Source: Gnetum montanum
Lineage: Eukaryota > Streptophyta > Gnetopsida > Gnetales > Gnetaceae
Assembly: GCA_015680685.1 (NCBI GenBank)
Contig: MNCI01016273.1
Coordinates: 2,205,767-2,269,766 of the forward strand
Length of the DNA stretch: 64,000 nucleotides
Reading direction: 5' to 3'
The notes under the pieces are model-generated. The model saw only the letters and a program-made list of their open reading frames with translations, was not told the origin of the DNA and ran no database searches. Shown piece by piece: positions 46,574-58,600 of this stretch; within the stretch, counting starts at the first letter, position 1, and each line of letters begins with the position of its first letter. Both the position numbers and the translations under genes were made by a program.

Positions 46574-48520
46574 TGTCTCTTTCACATGGAAGCGAGAATG
46601 CATCATATGAAGAGAACATTCATTGAAGAACTAATGAAATATATATTGTAGAAAATTGGAGTGACCAACCTCATGCAAGGGTTTCATATGTTCATGACCA
46701 CCCTTACTACACTTAATGAATACATTCACCTAAGGCAAATAATTCTAGAGGAGATGGAATAAGTCCTAGATCAAGGAGGGCCTCAAGGCCTAGGACCTGC
46801 TCAAAACCTAGAAAAGATAAATCAATGGACCATGGGGAGAACTATAGAAGCCATGGTGATTCTCCCAGTTCCTCCTCTTTCTCTTTAGTGTCTAGTTCTA
46901 ATGAAGATGAATTTAGATATAGAGATAGAGCTCCACTATGGGGTTTAGAGAAAGATAGAAATCAAAACCAAGGGCAAAATCAAAGACATCAAAATGATCA
47001 TAGACAAGATCATCACAATCAAACAAATAGAAATAGAAATTTTCACCACGACATGTTTGATGATGGTGAATCCTTGTTGGCCACTAAGAGCATGATACAA
47101 GTTATAGAGGTAGTTAAAATACCCCACAAGCATCAAAGGGAAATTTGCATCAAATGGCTTAATATGAATAACATTCCTAAATTTATGGGAGACTATAATT
47201 CTAATCCACATCATCATTTACAAGCCTTTCATGATGCCTACATCTTACAAAACATTGAGAGTGAGTGGAAAAGGCTTAACCTCTTTCCTAGGACACTAAT
47301 AGGCAAAGCCGAAGTGTGGTATAGATCATTGAAACCAAATTTAATCCATCAGTGGTTCACAATGTTGGAACTCTTCAATGAGAAATACCAAACCTATGCG
47401 AGGGTGTCCAACCTAAGGAAACAAATCTAAGGATGGCAATAGAAATAACATAAACCCTTGGATATGGTCATAGATAGATACTAATCTCTATTATATAGAT
47501 ATCTAGGCCATGGTTTCTCTCAAGAAGAGTAACTTTTACATGTCATAGATGGGCTTCATAGTCAAACAAGAGAGATCCTTGGGATTTATGTCCAAGGTCA
47601 ATTATACAAATTAAAAATCCATTAGATACAAAGGCTAATCAAGTGGGTGGCAAGAGAAAAAGGAGAGCTATGTATACAAGAGAATGTTGAGGAATATCAC
47701 TAGGATATAACTCTTCAAAAGAAGAAGATTCATCTCTATGATAAGGAAAAAGAGGCAACTCAAAATGAGGTGATTTCATAACAAACCTTACCAATGCAAT
47801 AGTATATTTATAAACTTCAATCAAGGCTAGATAAGATGTCATAATGGATAAATGAGAAAGTTACAACTTGTGTAGAAACCATAGATAAGAGAGTAATGCA
47901 AAACAAACTAAGTGATCACAACAAAAGGAGGAAAAGGGACCAAGAGATAGGTAAGAACATTGATTAGTAAAAAGGGGAAATGACTATAGAAAAAGAGGCT
48001 ATAGACTCAACCACTAAAGACGATCATGGATATTACATCTACCTATATGACCATCCAAAGGGCTATTGCTTAGTTATGTTACATCTACATGAGTATTGGG
48101 ATTTTGCTTTGAATTCCAAGTTTGTACAAAAGCAAATGCCTACGAAATTACCATTCTCACAAAGTAATTATAGGTAGCCCAACAACCAATCATACTATCC
48201 TAGTGGCACTTCTTACGAGCCTCAACAATATCATCAACTGCAATGGCAAAACTCACAGTTGTGGGGGAGGCCATCATCAAACCAACACTACCCTTATTGT
48301 CAATTAGACATGTCCAAATAATACATCAACTACCTATTTCCCCAACTAGTTCTACTTTCTCTACCTCAAATCACTACTACCACTGTATCAAATATCATCA
48401 ACCTATAAAATCTTCTATGAGATCACCACCTCACACCTCTCACCCTCCATCATATACTCAATATTCTCATACTCACCTCCATTACATGTCACAGCTAGCA
48501 ACATAGGAAGGTTCAACACC
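46574..48520 (+). pseudogene. gag of element C
   Basis: The likely start MSLSHGSENASYEEN is at 46574, followed by stops. An uninterrupted part runs 46825-47430 (201 codons): a Ser-rich segment, a run rich in Asn, Gln, His and Arg, then the Ty3/Gypsy gag core with IPKFMGDYN, LQAFHDAYILQNIESEWKR, GKAEVWYRSLKP and LFNEKYQTYARVSNLRK. After a TAA the frame continues with HVIDGLHSQTREILGIY and a Lys/Glu-rich part. Near 48020-48060 YIYLYDHPKGYC is a knuckle missing its first Cys pair, and 48170-48510 is rich in Tyr, His, Gln, Pro and Ser. Gag would coat the element RNA. The long open core is unusual in such a decayed element. Confidence 0.8.
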
Positions 48521-49019
48521 ACAACATCAAGAAAATAATGTCACTTGTATTGTGAACATACATGGAAATGATAATGCCAGTAGATATCCATCACAATCCT
48601 AAAAAAATATTTTTTTAGGATGGTTCTAACATGTGAGCAAAACACTCATGGACCTACTAACTCATCTAAACTAGCACAATGCTAATCAATTACAACACCC
48701 TTCAATCCTAAGCAAAGGCCAACATCCATCATTACTCCAACACCTGATAGAAATAATAAACCTAGCATTGTGAAAAGAAAAAATAATCCATGCATCACTA
48801 ATCATGATAAAGGGTGCAATCATGGGCCAGATGTTCACAAAGTTAACACAAATCCTATTCTGATCCACTATACTTTTCAAAACCAAGTGTGTGAGCAACA
48901 ACCTATCTATGTAGCCATCAATACTCTAGAAAAAACCCAATCACTTGAAAATGAAAGTCAAACACTATTTCACAAATGTATGAAGCCTACTTGCCCACTT
49001 ATTAATTCTTATCATGGTC

Positions 49020-50701
49020 AAAAGCTTAATTGTGGGGGAGATGCCTCTTCCTAAAATCAAGAATTAGTAAGTGTTTTTCATCCTTTTGTTTTACAACTTT
49101 TCTATCATTTTCTCATTTCTCGATACAAAATTTTTCCAATCCTTTTCAACCTTTTTGACACTTTATTTTTATTTCCTTTACCAGTAATCTTGATTTTGAA
49201 TAAAATGACAAGATGTAGCCTAATGAGGTGAGGTTTTCTCTATGTTGTTAAAGTCATGAGGAACTAATTATCTATATAGTGAGGCCACATCATCCATCCA
49301 TCCCTCCATCCATCCCATTAATAAGAGGTTCTTACCATGGTGTTAATGATATTCTTTTCCATCATCAAACTAAGAATAAACTTGTAATCATTGTACCTAG
49401 ACAAAAAAGTAAAGAACCTAGGAGAAATTTGAAGGGTGTGACATCAAGGGAACTTGTGGAATCTCTTTAACCACTTCTATATGTTCTATTATGCTACTAA
49501 GTTTATAATTATATCCTTGTAGGCATAAAAATAAAATAAAAGTGCACAAAATAAATTTCTAAGGGTCCCATTGGAAAGACATGTTACCCATGTCTAAAGG
49601 TTTATGTCTTCTCAGAAATCCAAAAGAAAAAAGAGAAAATAAGTGCCATGAATAAACTGCTCCCCTGGAAAAAATGCCAATTGATGATACTCCTTACAAT
49701 GGTGGTAGTATTATGGTTGTAAATCTAAGAGATAAAATAATGTGATGTCACTAGAAAGTATTTTGGACTTGGTTTTTATCTTGGAAAGAAGGGACAATGA
49801 TTACTTTAAAATATCACACAAGGATTCATTATGCCTATGGTAAGACACCTCACATTCCAATTTCTACAATCTTTTCTAAAATCCATCTCATCTCACTATT
49901 CATATGATCATAACTTGTGGTTTTGTGTAACATAGAGTTATTTTCTCAAATTGGTGGTTCTAAAATATGTATTTTGCTAAATAGGTATGCATTGCATTCA
50001 ACCCCTTTGGTACCTACAGACATTTTTAGGTGTGGTTATACAAGGGCATTAAGGGTTGGAGCCTACTTTGGGAAGGACCCACTTGTATAACTATTGTGAC
50101 TTGTACTTGTCTAATACAACCACATCATCTTGGACCTTCCAAGTACATAAATGTCAATTTCAAAACCTTCCATTATCATACAACCTATCCATTCTATATC
50201 ATGGATTCTATACCCTTTTCTTACATCTTTAAAGTCTTTTCATTCTTGCGATTCCATTTTCCAACATTACTGGTGCCCAAATATGTATTCTCACTTATGC
50301 TAGGACTTTGGACTCTACATGAAACATTCCAACTAATCACAAAGCATCATTTTCCATGCTGATTGTCCTAATGAAACACAAATTTGAGGCCTCCAATATT
50401 ATGTACCCGATATCAAAGGGGAGTTGATATCAAGTCCAACAAAAACTATAAATATGGCCTTAGCAATTCTGTAGAAATCATTTTTATTAATTGTAGCTAA
50501 GCAAGTTTTTGCATTTTTCTCTCTTGACCAAGAGCTCTATGCATTCAGCTTCCATACATGATATCTAGCTCCATACCACTATGATTTCTATGGTTTTTAG
50601 ACCTATTTAATGACAGAGTGTTCAATTTTGTTAGGGGGTTCCTTTGTGGAAAATTAGTGTCAACTTTTCAAAATTCACTATGCCCAAAAGGTATTATAAG
50701 G
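49020..50701 (+). promoter_or_regulatory. conserved non-coding block and internal promoter, element C
   Basis: CTTAATTGTGGGGGAGATG (49025-49043) is the internal polypurine motif. Landmarks include CCACATCATCCATCCATCC at 49286-49304, GTGTAACATAGAGTTATTTTC at 49925-49945 and GGTGTGGTTATACAAGGGCA at 50028-50047. CCGATATCA (50407) and TTGATATCAAG (50424) form a palindrome pair upstream of TATA (ACTATAAATATGG, 50445-50457). A polypurine-like TTTTGTTAGGGGG lies at 50625-50637. Long T-rich and A-rich stretches lie between. Confidence 0.55.
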
Positions 50702-50991
50702 GTAAGAATGTTGAAAAACTTAAGCTTGTTAAAAAAAATCAGTTGTATGCATACTAGAACCTTCCTAAGGAATCATAAAAATCATTATAAGTCATACATA
50801 AGGAAAAATAAGTCATTTATGAAGGGTTATAAAAGAATTTAACACTTTTTGGGGCATTTTTTTGAAATTTTTCTAACCTTGCAATCACATGAACTAAGAA
50901 CTTAATGAAAATAAGAACATGAGTAAGGTATAAACCTATTTATGATAAATGAAAAACACCTTAGTAACCCAAAATCTTTGATTGATTATAG
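50702..50991 (+). other. putative intron before ORF2, element C
   Basis: Donor ATAAGG|GTAAGA at 50702, acceptor TTGATTGATTATAG ending 50991, ATG at 50992. Both borders match D and the acceptor matches A and E. Length 290 bp, AT-rich. Confidence 0.5.
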
Positions 50992-53700
50992 ATGGCCCCA
51001 AAAGAGAAAAACAAGGAGGACCTTCCCAAGGTGCAAGAAAATGCCTGAGATGTGGTAGAGGCCAATCAAGAGAATAAGTTCCACCAACTAAGCATGATGA
51101 ATAGGAGGCCTAATCATTTAGCATTCATCAAGAGGCCCTTATTATAGGGTAGTTGGTCTAAGTGGAGGCTGCAAAACTACAGGCTTAACCATAGGGAAAA
51201 TGCCTCACATTGTCCCAAGAATGCCTTCAAGCCATTCAAGAGTGATCCATGCTAACCATGATCATTGTGGAAATGAACTTTGAGCCATTCATGGAATTTG
51301 TTCCTTAGGTGATCAAAACTTAGCTTCAGGCATTGCCCTTATAGAAAATCCTTTCTAAAAGTGGTGAATGGTACCTCAGTGAAATGTACCAAGCACAATA
51401 AAGAGGAGGGCACCACCATCAACATTGGTGGAATCTCTATTTCTTACTCAATCAAGGTCATTGTAGAATCTCTAAACATACCCAATGTGGAGGCCAAAGT
51501 AGCACACCTATCCACAAGATCTGACATAGAAATAAGGAAGTTTTGACTAAAATAGACATATAATAAACAAGACAAAATAGACAATGAGCTAACTCTAGAG
51601 GAGAGAATTTACTTTAAAATCAACGCATATCATCTCTTCCCCAATAAAGGGTTGAACATGATATTAACCTACATGGCCAGAGGAAGTGTAATCTTAATGG
51701 AAAAATACAATGCCAACCTTACCCAACTATACTTCATGGATATTAAATGGTAGTTTGAGAAAAGGAAGCTATGGAAGCTAACACTTCCATTCCCTTGCCT
51801 AATCAAGAAGCTATGCAAGCGAGCTAAAATCCTAGGTTACATCAATGAAATTCCTAAGAGGGTCCAAAATGCTTCATTCTCTACATTGCTCAGACTAGTG
51901 GCACTAAGAAAGGATTATGGTGAAGAGAAAGAACAAGAACCAAAGAAAGAGTAAGAATAAGAACCAGAGAAACATCAAGAGTAGCAAGTCCCACTACCAC
52001 CACTACAAGATTATAGACCCTTAATGAAACATATTTAGTAAATTGCTGAAACTCTCAATTGGGGAAGCACGGAAAAATCCAACCTCTTCCAAGTCATTGA
52101 TGATTTTGTTCAGTCCATAATTTTAGCCAATCCATCAAGGGGATAGATTTCTTTACAATCAGGAGGAAATCTCTAGGAATGTCGCATCTTTCCAAGTGGT
52201 GCTTAAAACTAGAGAAGGTGCTACATTTGTAATCATGCAGCACCAAGATGTAGCAAGTGCAACAGATGTTGTAATAGACTACATTAAAGAATTCTCTAAT
52301 GTGCCAATCATGCCTTGATGGACTTCACTGGAACCAGAGATGCACAAATGTTAGCTGAGACCTCAATGACTCCTATGGCTCATGAGGATGTACTTAATAG
52401 ATTTCTACAGAATGGGTAGGTCATGGAAACCCTCTTCGACATCCCCAGTGTTATCACCATACTTCAATCCAACCTCATAACCACCAAAGAAAAACTAGTC
52501 ATGGTAGAGACTAGGGTAGAGCATGCAGAAGTAGAGGTACACTAATTACAACAAGAGCTCGTCACCTTGAGAGCTGAAAGAAGGGATCCTTCCTAGTTCA
52601 TTGCAAGTAAGCAGTTGGAGAAATTCCAAGCAAAGAAGCTAGGCTAATTGATTGATCAAAATAAAGTGGTTAAATAGGAGAATAAGAAAGCATTATAGAA
52701 TGCCTTAGTTGCTGAAACATAAGCATATGCTCATGCAAAGGCACTGACTATTGCTCATGAGGAAAACAAGCAACTTGCTACTGACAATGCAAGGTTGACC
52801 ACCATCGAAAAGCATAAAAACATCTTGGAGGAGAACATCCACCAATTGAGGGAGCAACTAGTAAGGGTCATCCTGGACATAGGAAAATTAGCTAGAGAGA
52901 ACTAAACCCTCTCAGTGGAGAAGGTATGTACCATATGTCAGAAGTCTACAATTGAGATAAGCATGTGGTAGAATGAGGCCAAAAAGCACAAGAAGCTACA
53001 AGAGCACTTTCGAGACTAGATTAACATGTACAAGAAAATCAATGAGAAAGAAATCTAGATGGTAAAGGCTTGCATCAGTTCCATGTTAGTGTAGAATCTT
53101 GACTAGCAACCCATCTTGGATAGCTCTTCCCTAGTCCACCAAGCAGAAGTGAAAAACAAGGATATGCAAATTAAGATATTGAAGGAGTACATGGTGGTAT
53201 ATAACCTTCATTATGCTAACTTGGCCATGTTAATAGTAGGTCATCCTAGAAATAAACTAGAATAGTAAGTAGCAGCCACTTATGCTTTATACGAGAAGGA
53301 GTTTGTAGATAGAAAAGATGCTCTACATAAACTTCAAGTAGAAAACTTAGAACTAGAAGAAATTAAGGCTCACTACCATGGGTAAAGAGATGTAGCTTCA
53401 TACTTGGCTAAGAGCTTAATAGATTATCATGAATTGAGAGAAAAGGAAAGGGTTTTTGAGGAGGAATATAGGTAGTTCATGGAATGGTATCTAAAAGCCA
53501 ATCAGATGTTCCTATAGCTACCATGTCTATGGGATGTACTAGCTCCAACATGCATTAGATCATCATCCTAGATAGTGCATGACCCAAGAATGGATGAGGA
53601 GAAGTTGTAGGCACTCCTGAATCATTACAAATTCTAGAAGCCTAACAACAAAGGGAAGTAGCCAATGGAAGAGCCACCATCTCTAGGAACTACATAGCTT
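50992..53700 (+). pseudogene. ORF2 of element C: plant-transposon-like domain plus coiled coil
   Basis: MAPKEKNKEDLPKVQENA opens at 50992. Readable blocks include GEWYLSEMYQAQ (51366), GISISYSIKVIVESLNIPNV (51433), LTLEERIYFKINAYHLFPNK (51589), TYMARGSVILMEKYNANLTQ (51669) and LPFPCLIKKLCKRAKILGY (51783), the plant-transposon-like core. After about 52480 (LVMVETRVEHAEVEVH) come some 300 codons of Glu/Lys/Gln-rich heptads. The end block LWDVLAPTCIRSSS is near 53530. Stops are almost all at Gln or Trp codons. It may once have made a structural or transport-related protein; function is unknown. Confidence 0.65.
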
Positions 53701-53873
53701 TCCCAATTTTATTTTTTTTCTTCATATCATGTCTAATTTTTGTAAAACATCACTGTAGCATGAAAGAGTCAATTTGTGCATCTGTTACAGTCAATTAATA
53801 ATCCCATATCTTCCTAATATTTTGTAAAGAACTTATTCCTCATTTTTTTAAACTTGAGTATGAGTTTTCATTT

Positions 53874-53886
53874 AGTCATGGGGGTA
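53874..53886 (+). other. polypurine tract, element C
   Basis: TTTAGTCATGGGGGTATGA precedes the 3' LTR (TGATGAGTCATG from 53887) and is identical to the tract of element A over its core. Confidence 0.75.
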
Positions 53887-54805
53887 TGATGAGTCATGTT
53901 TTGGTAGGGCTCCAATAGTAGGTATTTGATATTGAAGCTGCATTATCAAGTATCTGATATTGGAGTTGCATTATCAAATATCTCATATCATAGCACAACC
54001 TCCTATGTTTGGGATCTAATATCATCTCATCCATGCTAGCCTATAAATACAACACTTGGGTGCACAATTTTGGATATAGACATAGAGAAAGGAATAGATA
54101 GGTAGTTGAAAAGTAACAAGATTTTGTTAATTTGTTTCTAGTTCATGTCCACAGTGTGCTGTTAAGTGCTTGTATGGGATTCTTATTCAAATGTGATGTA
54201 CTTGGACACGTTACATGCTCAGCAATAAAGATTGAGATTACTTTCATCATTGTAGCATCCACTTAGCATTATTATTTTTAATTAATTAAATGCTTATTAT
54301 TTCCTTTAGTTAATGTTTATCATTTATTGCTCCTTATTATTTTTGTCATTAAGCAGAATGAGTATGATTAATCATGAGTGCTTAAGTGTAATTACTTGAT
54401 AACCTAATACTGTTATCATTTGGTATGCTAGTAACAGTACACTTGATAATCCCAATGGTAGTTGTATGAAGTCCAAGGCATGTATGGAAAGTTAGGAACA
54501 AATACTCATCACACATAGGCTAGTTTAGGCTTTAATTTCCATTGTTAATTAGATTAAATAATTAATTTCTATATTATCATTAGGAGTAACATAAGGCCGC
54601 AATAACATCAATTATCATATGTCTCACTTTGGACTAAATCATACATGACAAAGCTACCACTAGTCCAAGTGGGAAGACAATGAACTACAATTAAGACATA
54701 CTAGTCTAGATGCCACAACTAGTCCCATCCATGAAATTTAATTGAATAGTACATGAACACTTATGATTCATATGGTTGGATGTAAGGGATACCCGACACT
54801 CATCA
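53887..54805 (+). repeat. 3' LTR of element C
   Basis: It begins TGATGAGTCATGTTTTGG and ends GACACTCATCA; ATTAT follows. U3 holds two tandem 28-bp units beginning GATATTG (53929 and 53957) plus a third partial one, then TATA at 54041-54050. Otherwise close to the 5' LTR, differing by scattered transitions and the U3 indel. Confidence 0.9.
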
Positions 54806-54940
54806 ATTATGTCACCATTTCAAAGTGAAATTCTATAGACTGTGTTGGATACAACTTCTCCTATCATATTTTCATCTTTTAAACCTTGTCAAATTTCCAA
54901 CCCAGAGAATTCCATGTTGCAAAATGTTTTAGGTTTAATG
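54806..54940 (-). pseudogene. LRR receptor-like kinase pseudogene, N-terminal lobe (part 2)
   Basis: Minus-strand reading gives MEFSGLEI, a stop, then QGLKDENMIGEVVSNTVYRI (the glycine-rich ATP loop, two Gly changed) and SL-NGD, which runs into ATTAT and, across element C, into VLKKLG at 45597. The order and spacing match subdomains I and II of LRR receptor kinases. The juxtamembrane and extracellular parts could not be found above 54940. Confidence 0.8.
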
Positions 54941-55099
54941 TAACTAATTTCCTATAGATACAAAACCAATAGTAGGATTTTCCAAATATAAATAAGGAAG
55001 GCAAGCCAGTAATAATAATCAAATCCATGAGAGTTGTCAACAATATTAACAAAAAGCTCCTAAAACGTGCTCACATTATGGCAATAAGGAAGACCTAAA

Positions 55100-55223
55100 G
55101 GTTATGATAATAAAAATATTTTATTATGACTAGTAGAGCTCTCTCTCACAATTATGATGATAAAATTATTTTATCATGATGGGCTTTCACTCACCATTAC
55201 AATGATAAAATTATTTTACCATG
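55100..55223. repeat. three palindromes in tandem
   Basis: ATAATAAAAATATTTTATTAT (about 55106-55126), TGATAAAATTATTTTATCA (55158-55176, perfect 9-bp arms) and TGATAAAATTATTTTACCA (55203-55221) lie about 45-52 bp apart; the intervening sequence TGGGCTTTCACTCACCATTAC has partial equivalents. Each can form a hairpin. Confidence 0.65.
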
Positions 55224-55362
55224 ACAAAAGAAGACTTTCTTGGTTGGGGCTAGTAATTGGCCTCTTAGCCAAAATAATTATTTTTGGTTTCAACATCCTT
55301 AATATGGTAACTCCAAGCTATGGATTTGATTTTGGGATGTTGGAACCTAAAATAAGTGAAAT

Positions 55363-55487
55363 ATAGGTACACCCTAAGATATAGTCCAATTAGAACTTTA
55401 TATAACTCTTCATTATCCACTATAATCAAACCCATGATCTGGAGCTTCCAAATCAAGTGTCTTACTTTTAGGATAACACCTCATTAT
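55363..55487 (-). repeat. tRNA-derived SINE-like copy, inverted
   Basis: The minus-strand sequence reads TGAGGTGTTATCCTAAAAG, then AAGCTCCAGATCATGGGTTT and GATTATAG, and ends GGACTATATCTTAGGGTGTAC. It matches the copy at 6383-6517 over its length, with A-box and B-box decay. Confidence 0.55.
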
Positions 55488-55490
55488 TAT

Positions 55491-55650
55491 AGGTTTGATT
55501 TTGGCAAGCAATATTGAGTTATAAAGTTTTAATTTATAACTTAGTGGTAAAGACTCTTAATTTAAAAACTCTAAGTCATGAGTTTGATTCTGGTAGGTAA
55601 TGCTAAGTTATATATCCATATATCTTAGGATATACCTATATCACAATTAC
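55491..55650 (+). repeat. tRNA-derived SINE-like copies, plus orientation (partial and near-complete)
   Basis: 55491-55530 matches only the B-box-to-tail part (GGTTTGATTTTGGCAAGC, then TTATAAAGTTTTAA). 55536-55650 begins TAACTTAGTGGTAAAGACTC (A-box-like), continues CTCTAAGTCATGAGTTTGAT (B-box-like) and ends ATATACCTATATCACAATTA. Together with the inverted copy on the left they form a head-to-head cluster. Confidence 0.55.
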
Positions 55651-58600
55651 ATCAAGGTTTCAACACCCCCATGTCCCTATAAAGTTTTAATTTAGCTACA
55701 TGTCTTGAAAGTAAATATGATTATAAAATATTCTAGGTTCCAAAACCTTTCTCTCCTACTCTCCTATCACAAGGACTTATCCTTTGAAGATTCCTATGGT
55801 AAAAATAAAATATTTAGAGTTTATGAATCTTTGCGGTATTTTTAGATTTTGTATTATTTTTAAATACTTAATTAAAACCCTTGATTAACCCATATTATTA
55901 TACTTTCAACCTAAAACCTTACATGCTCCGTGGATAAGAAAATAAAATAACCTACCTTATTTGAGAGGTTGTGACTCTTACATTAAAATGCAAAGAGCCT
56001 AGTGTAGCTAGGGAAATGCTTCAAAAGGGATAAATGATGACAAGGGACTTATTTTTTTAGAAAATAACACGATGCTTCACAAAATGGCAATTCAAGTTTT
56101 AAAAGAAGGGGTCCTTTTCTTTTATCCACATCATCATATTGTATTTTGAAAATTGATTTCAATAGTCTCCAAATTATGTGGGTGTCCTTCATGGTACCAG
56201 TTCCTTTGATGTCACCAGTTCCTTTGATGTCATTGAAATTGCTAATGTTAGTAGAACCAAAACTACTTAAATCAAAAACATTTTATATTTAAATCCAAGT
56301 TCACATCATGTGGTTATATTACACAAACTACCACAATAGAACTATGACATCACTAGAACCTACTTACATTAGCAGGACCCTAACATCATCATTAGAATGT
56401 TACTTCAACCCAAAGTATAGTTAAAATACCATGGTAGGAAAATAAAAAATTTTACTAAAGTAAAAGGTTTAAAAATAAAAAACAACTCATGTTGCTTTAA
56501 ATTTAAAGTGATTTATATTCAAATTAAGGCATTCTGTGTGAGGTCAAATCACATTTAAGTCTAATAGACTTCCCTATGACATGACTAAGCAAGCAAGAGA
56601 TCAACTTAAGAGCAAGGAAAAATACAAATAAGAAACAAGCATCCAAGTAAGCAAGAAACCTTAACGCAATGGAATTCTATAGAAATTCCTTTGAGGATTT
56701 TGGATTCAAGCTCACAAAAATTGAAAGCTTAAAAAACAAGAGCTAGAAAGGTCTACAAGAAGAATTTTAAAATTCAAATGTCCCTTAGGCTACACCATTG
56801 ATAACTAGTTGTGACACAAAAAATTTGAGGTTATGAGTAATGTAGTGAATGTTGTGCTTAATAGGTTTTTCCATGGTGAAACATAAGTATCCCCTACTTC
56901 TATAGTTTCTTCACTCCTACAACTACCTAGAGGGTTGGTTTCTATCAAAGAAGAATGAGGTTGTGGTGCTCAATATGTTTAGTCCTAAAAATTTTTCACT
57001 GTTTCTCATCTCCTACCTTGTGAAAGTAAAACTAGAGAAAATATTAAAGAAGTAGAAAGGTTATCTCTATAAAAATTGAAGGTAAAAGAGGCTAGTATCA
57101 AAGAAATGAGAGTAATTTGAAGAATAATGTAGTAAAGTTTAGTAGAGGCAATGAGGAGTATGTTATCTAAAAGTGGAATATTGATTCTAGAAAAACCTTG
57201 ATAGAAAAATTAAATTTCCAAAGGTTACTAATATTTTTATAGCTTTATTTCTACTAGAACACAACCAAGTTATAGAGGGAAAGGAAGACATCAAGGTGCC
57301 AGATTTTAGACTTGGAACTTGAGGTAGAAACAACATATTGGGTAGAGTGGTTTCAAATTTTGATGGACCTGTCCACTATATGGTTTTTGAGTGTACAATG
57401 TTACTTTAAAATTCTTTCTATAATTTTAGTTCAAACTTTCTTATCAAAAAGGTGGACCACTAACGACTATGAAGACAAGTGATCTTGGAGAAGGAGTAGG
57501 AAAACAATCAAAACCTACAAGCTTGTAACACATTCTTGAGGTGCCAATGAAATCACCACAAGCTTTAGAAAAGTATGTCTAAATTTCTTCAAGTGGAAGT
57601 AATGATAAATAGGTAGATTAGGTAGAATAGAAACCTACAAGAAGAATTAAAATTGAAACCTCTAGGTATGGGTTAGACCCTAAAGAATTAACATCACCAC
57701 TATCTTCCACACCTTATTCATTAATTCTAAGCTATCATATCAATAGGGTTTGGTTTCTAAAACATAATATATAGTGGCTCAAATTTTAATAAATTAGTTC
57801 TAATTGTCTAGGGTACAAATCAAAGATTTAGAGCAAGTGAGATAAAATAAAATGACACTAAAGATGGTCTCAATGCATCAAGTAAGATCCCTCTCTTCAA
57901 AGGATTTTTGAGTGAGTTTAGAAACTACTAAAGGCTTGTAGGAAATGGAAACTATAATAAAAAAATGAAGAGAAGAACCTACCAAAGGATAAAGAAATAA
58001 CATCTCTAAAACAAATGGTTGTTGTATTGTCCAAGAGAAACTTACACCTAGAGGAAGAAAATTTCCAAGCTTAAGAGAGGTGGGTAGAAGTCACAGAGTA
58101 GAACTAGTCCATAGAGGATGAAGTATTCAAGTTAGAAGGCCATGTTTAGTCTTTAGAGCAATAATTCAAGATAAGTCATAGGAAATCCTTATCATTTTAT
58201 GTTTCAAGTATTCAAAATATGTTAAAAGATTTCTAGGAAGGGTAACAAGTAGGAAGAAAGTTCTATTGTATAACTGAGTTTGAAATAAATGATGTGGTAG
58301 AAGCATGATTGTCTATAATCATGATCATGTCATTTCATTTATCACCTCACTTGTTGAAGCAAGTAAGCAAAATAAACGTTTTTGTGAAAAAAAATGGATA
58401 ATATCTTGCAATTTTTTGTACTTGCCGCTTTGATGAATGAAGAAAAAGTTCTAATTGAACAAAAATTTAATCTAAGTTTTTTGTTTTTCTTATTTGTTAT
58501 TCTACAAATCAGTTATGCTTCAATTTTTCTTTAAAGTTTTCTCTCAATTAGACTATTCACACTGAAACTTTTACTTCTTCTAAAGCTTGCTCTTTCGTAG

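Larger units (their letters stand above)
45598..54805 (+). mobile_element. element C, complete non-autonomous Tat-like LTR retrotransposon
   Basis: A 9.2-kb element with 5' LTR 45598-46447, primer site, gag with a 201-codon open stretch, knuckle region, His/Pro/Ser-rich tail, internal polypurine motif, non-coding block, internal promoter, intron, ORF2, polypurine tract and 3' LTR 53887-54805, bounded by ATTAT duplications. No protease, reverse transcriptase, RNase H or integrase can be read between gag and ORF2, so it must borrow them. It is the reference copy for the family in this window and is inserted in the kinase pseudogene. Confidence 0.9.
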
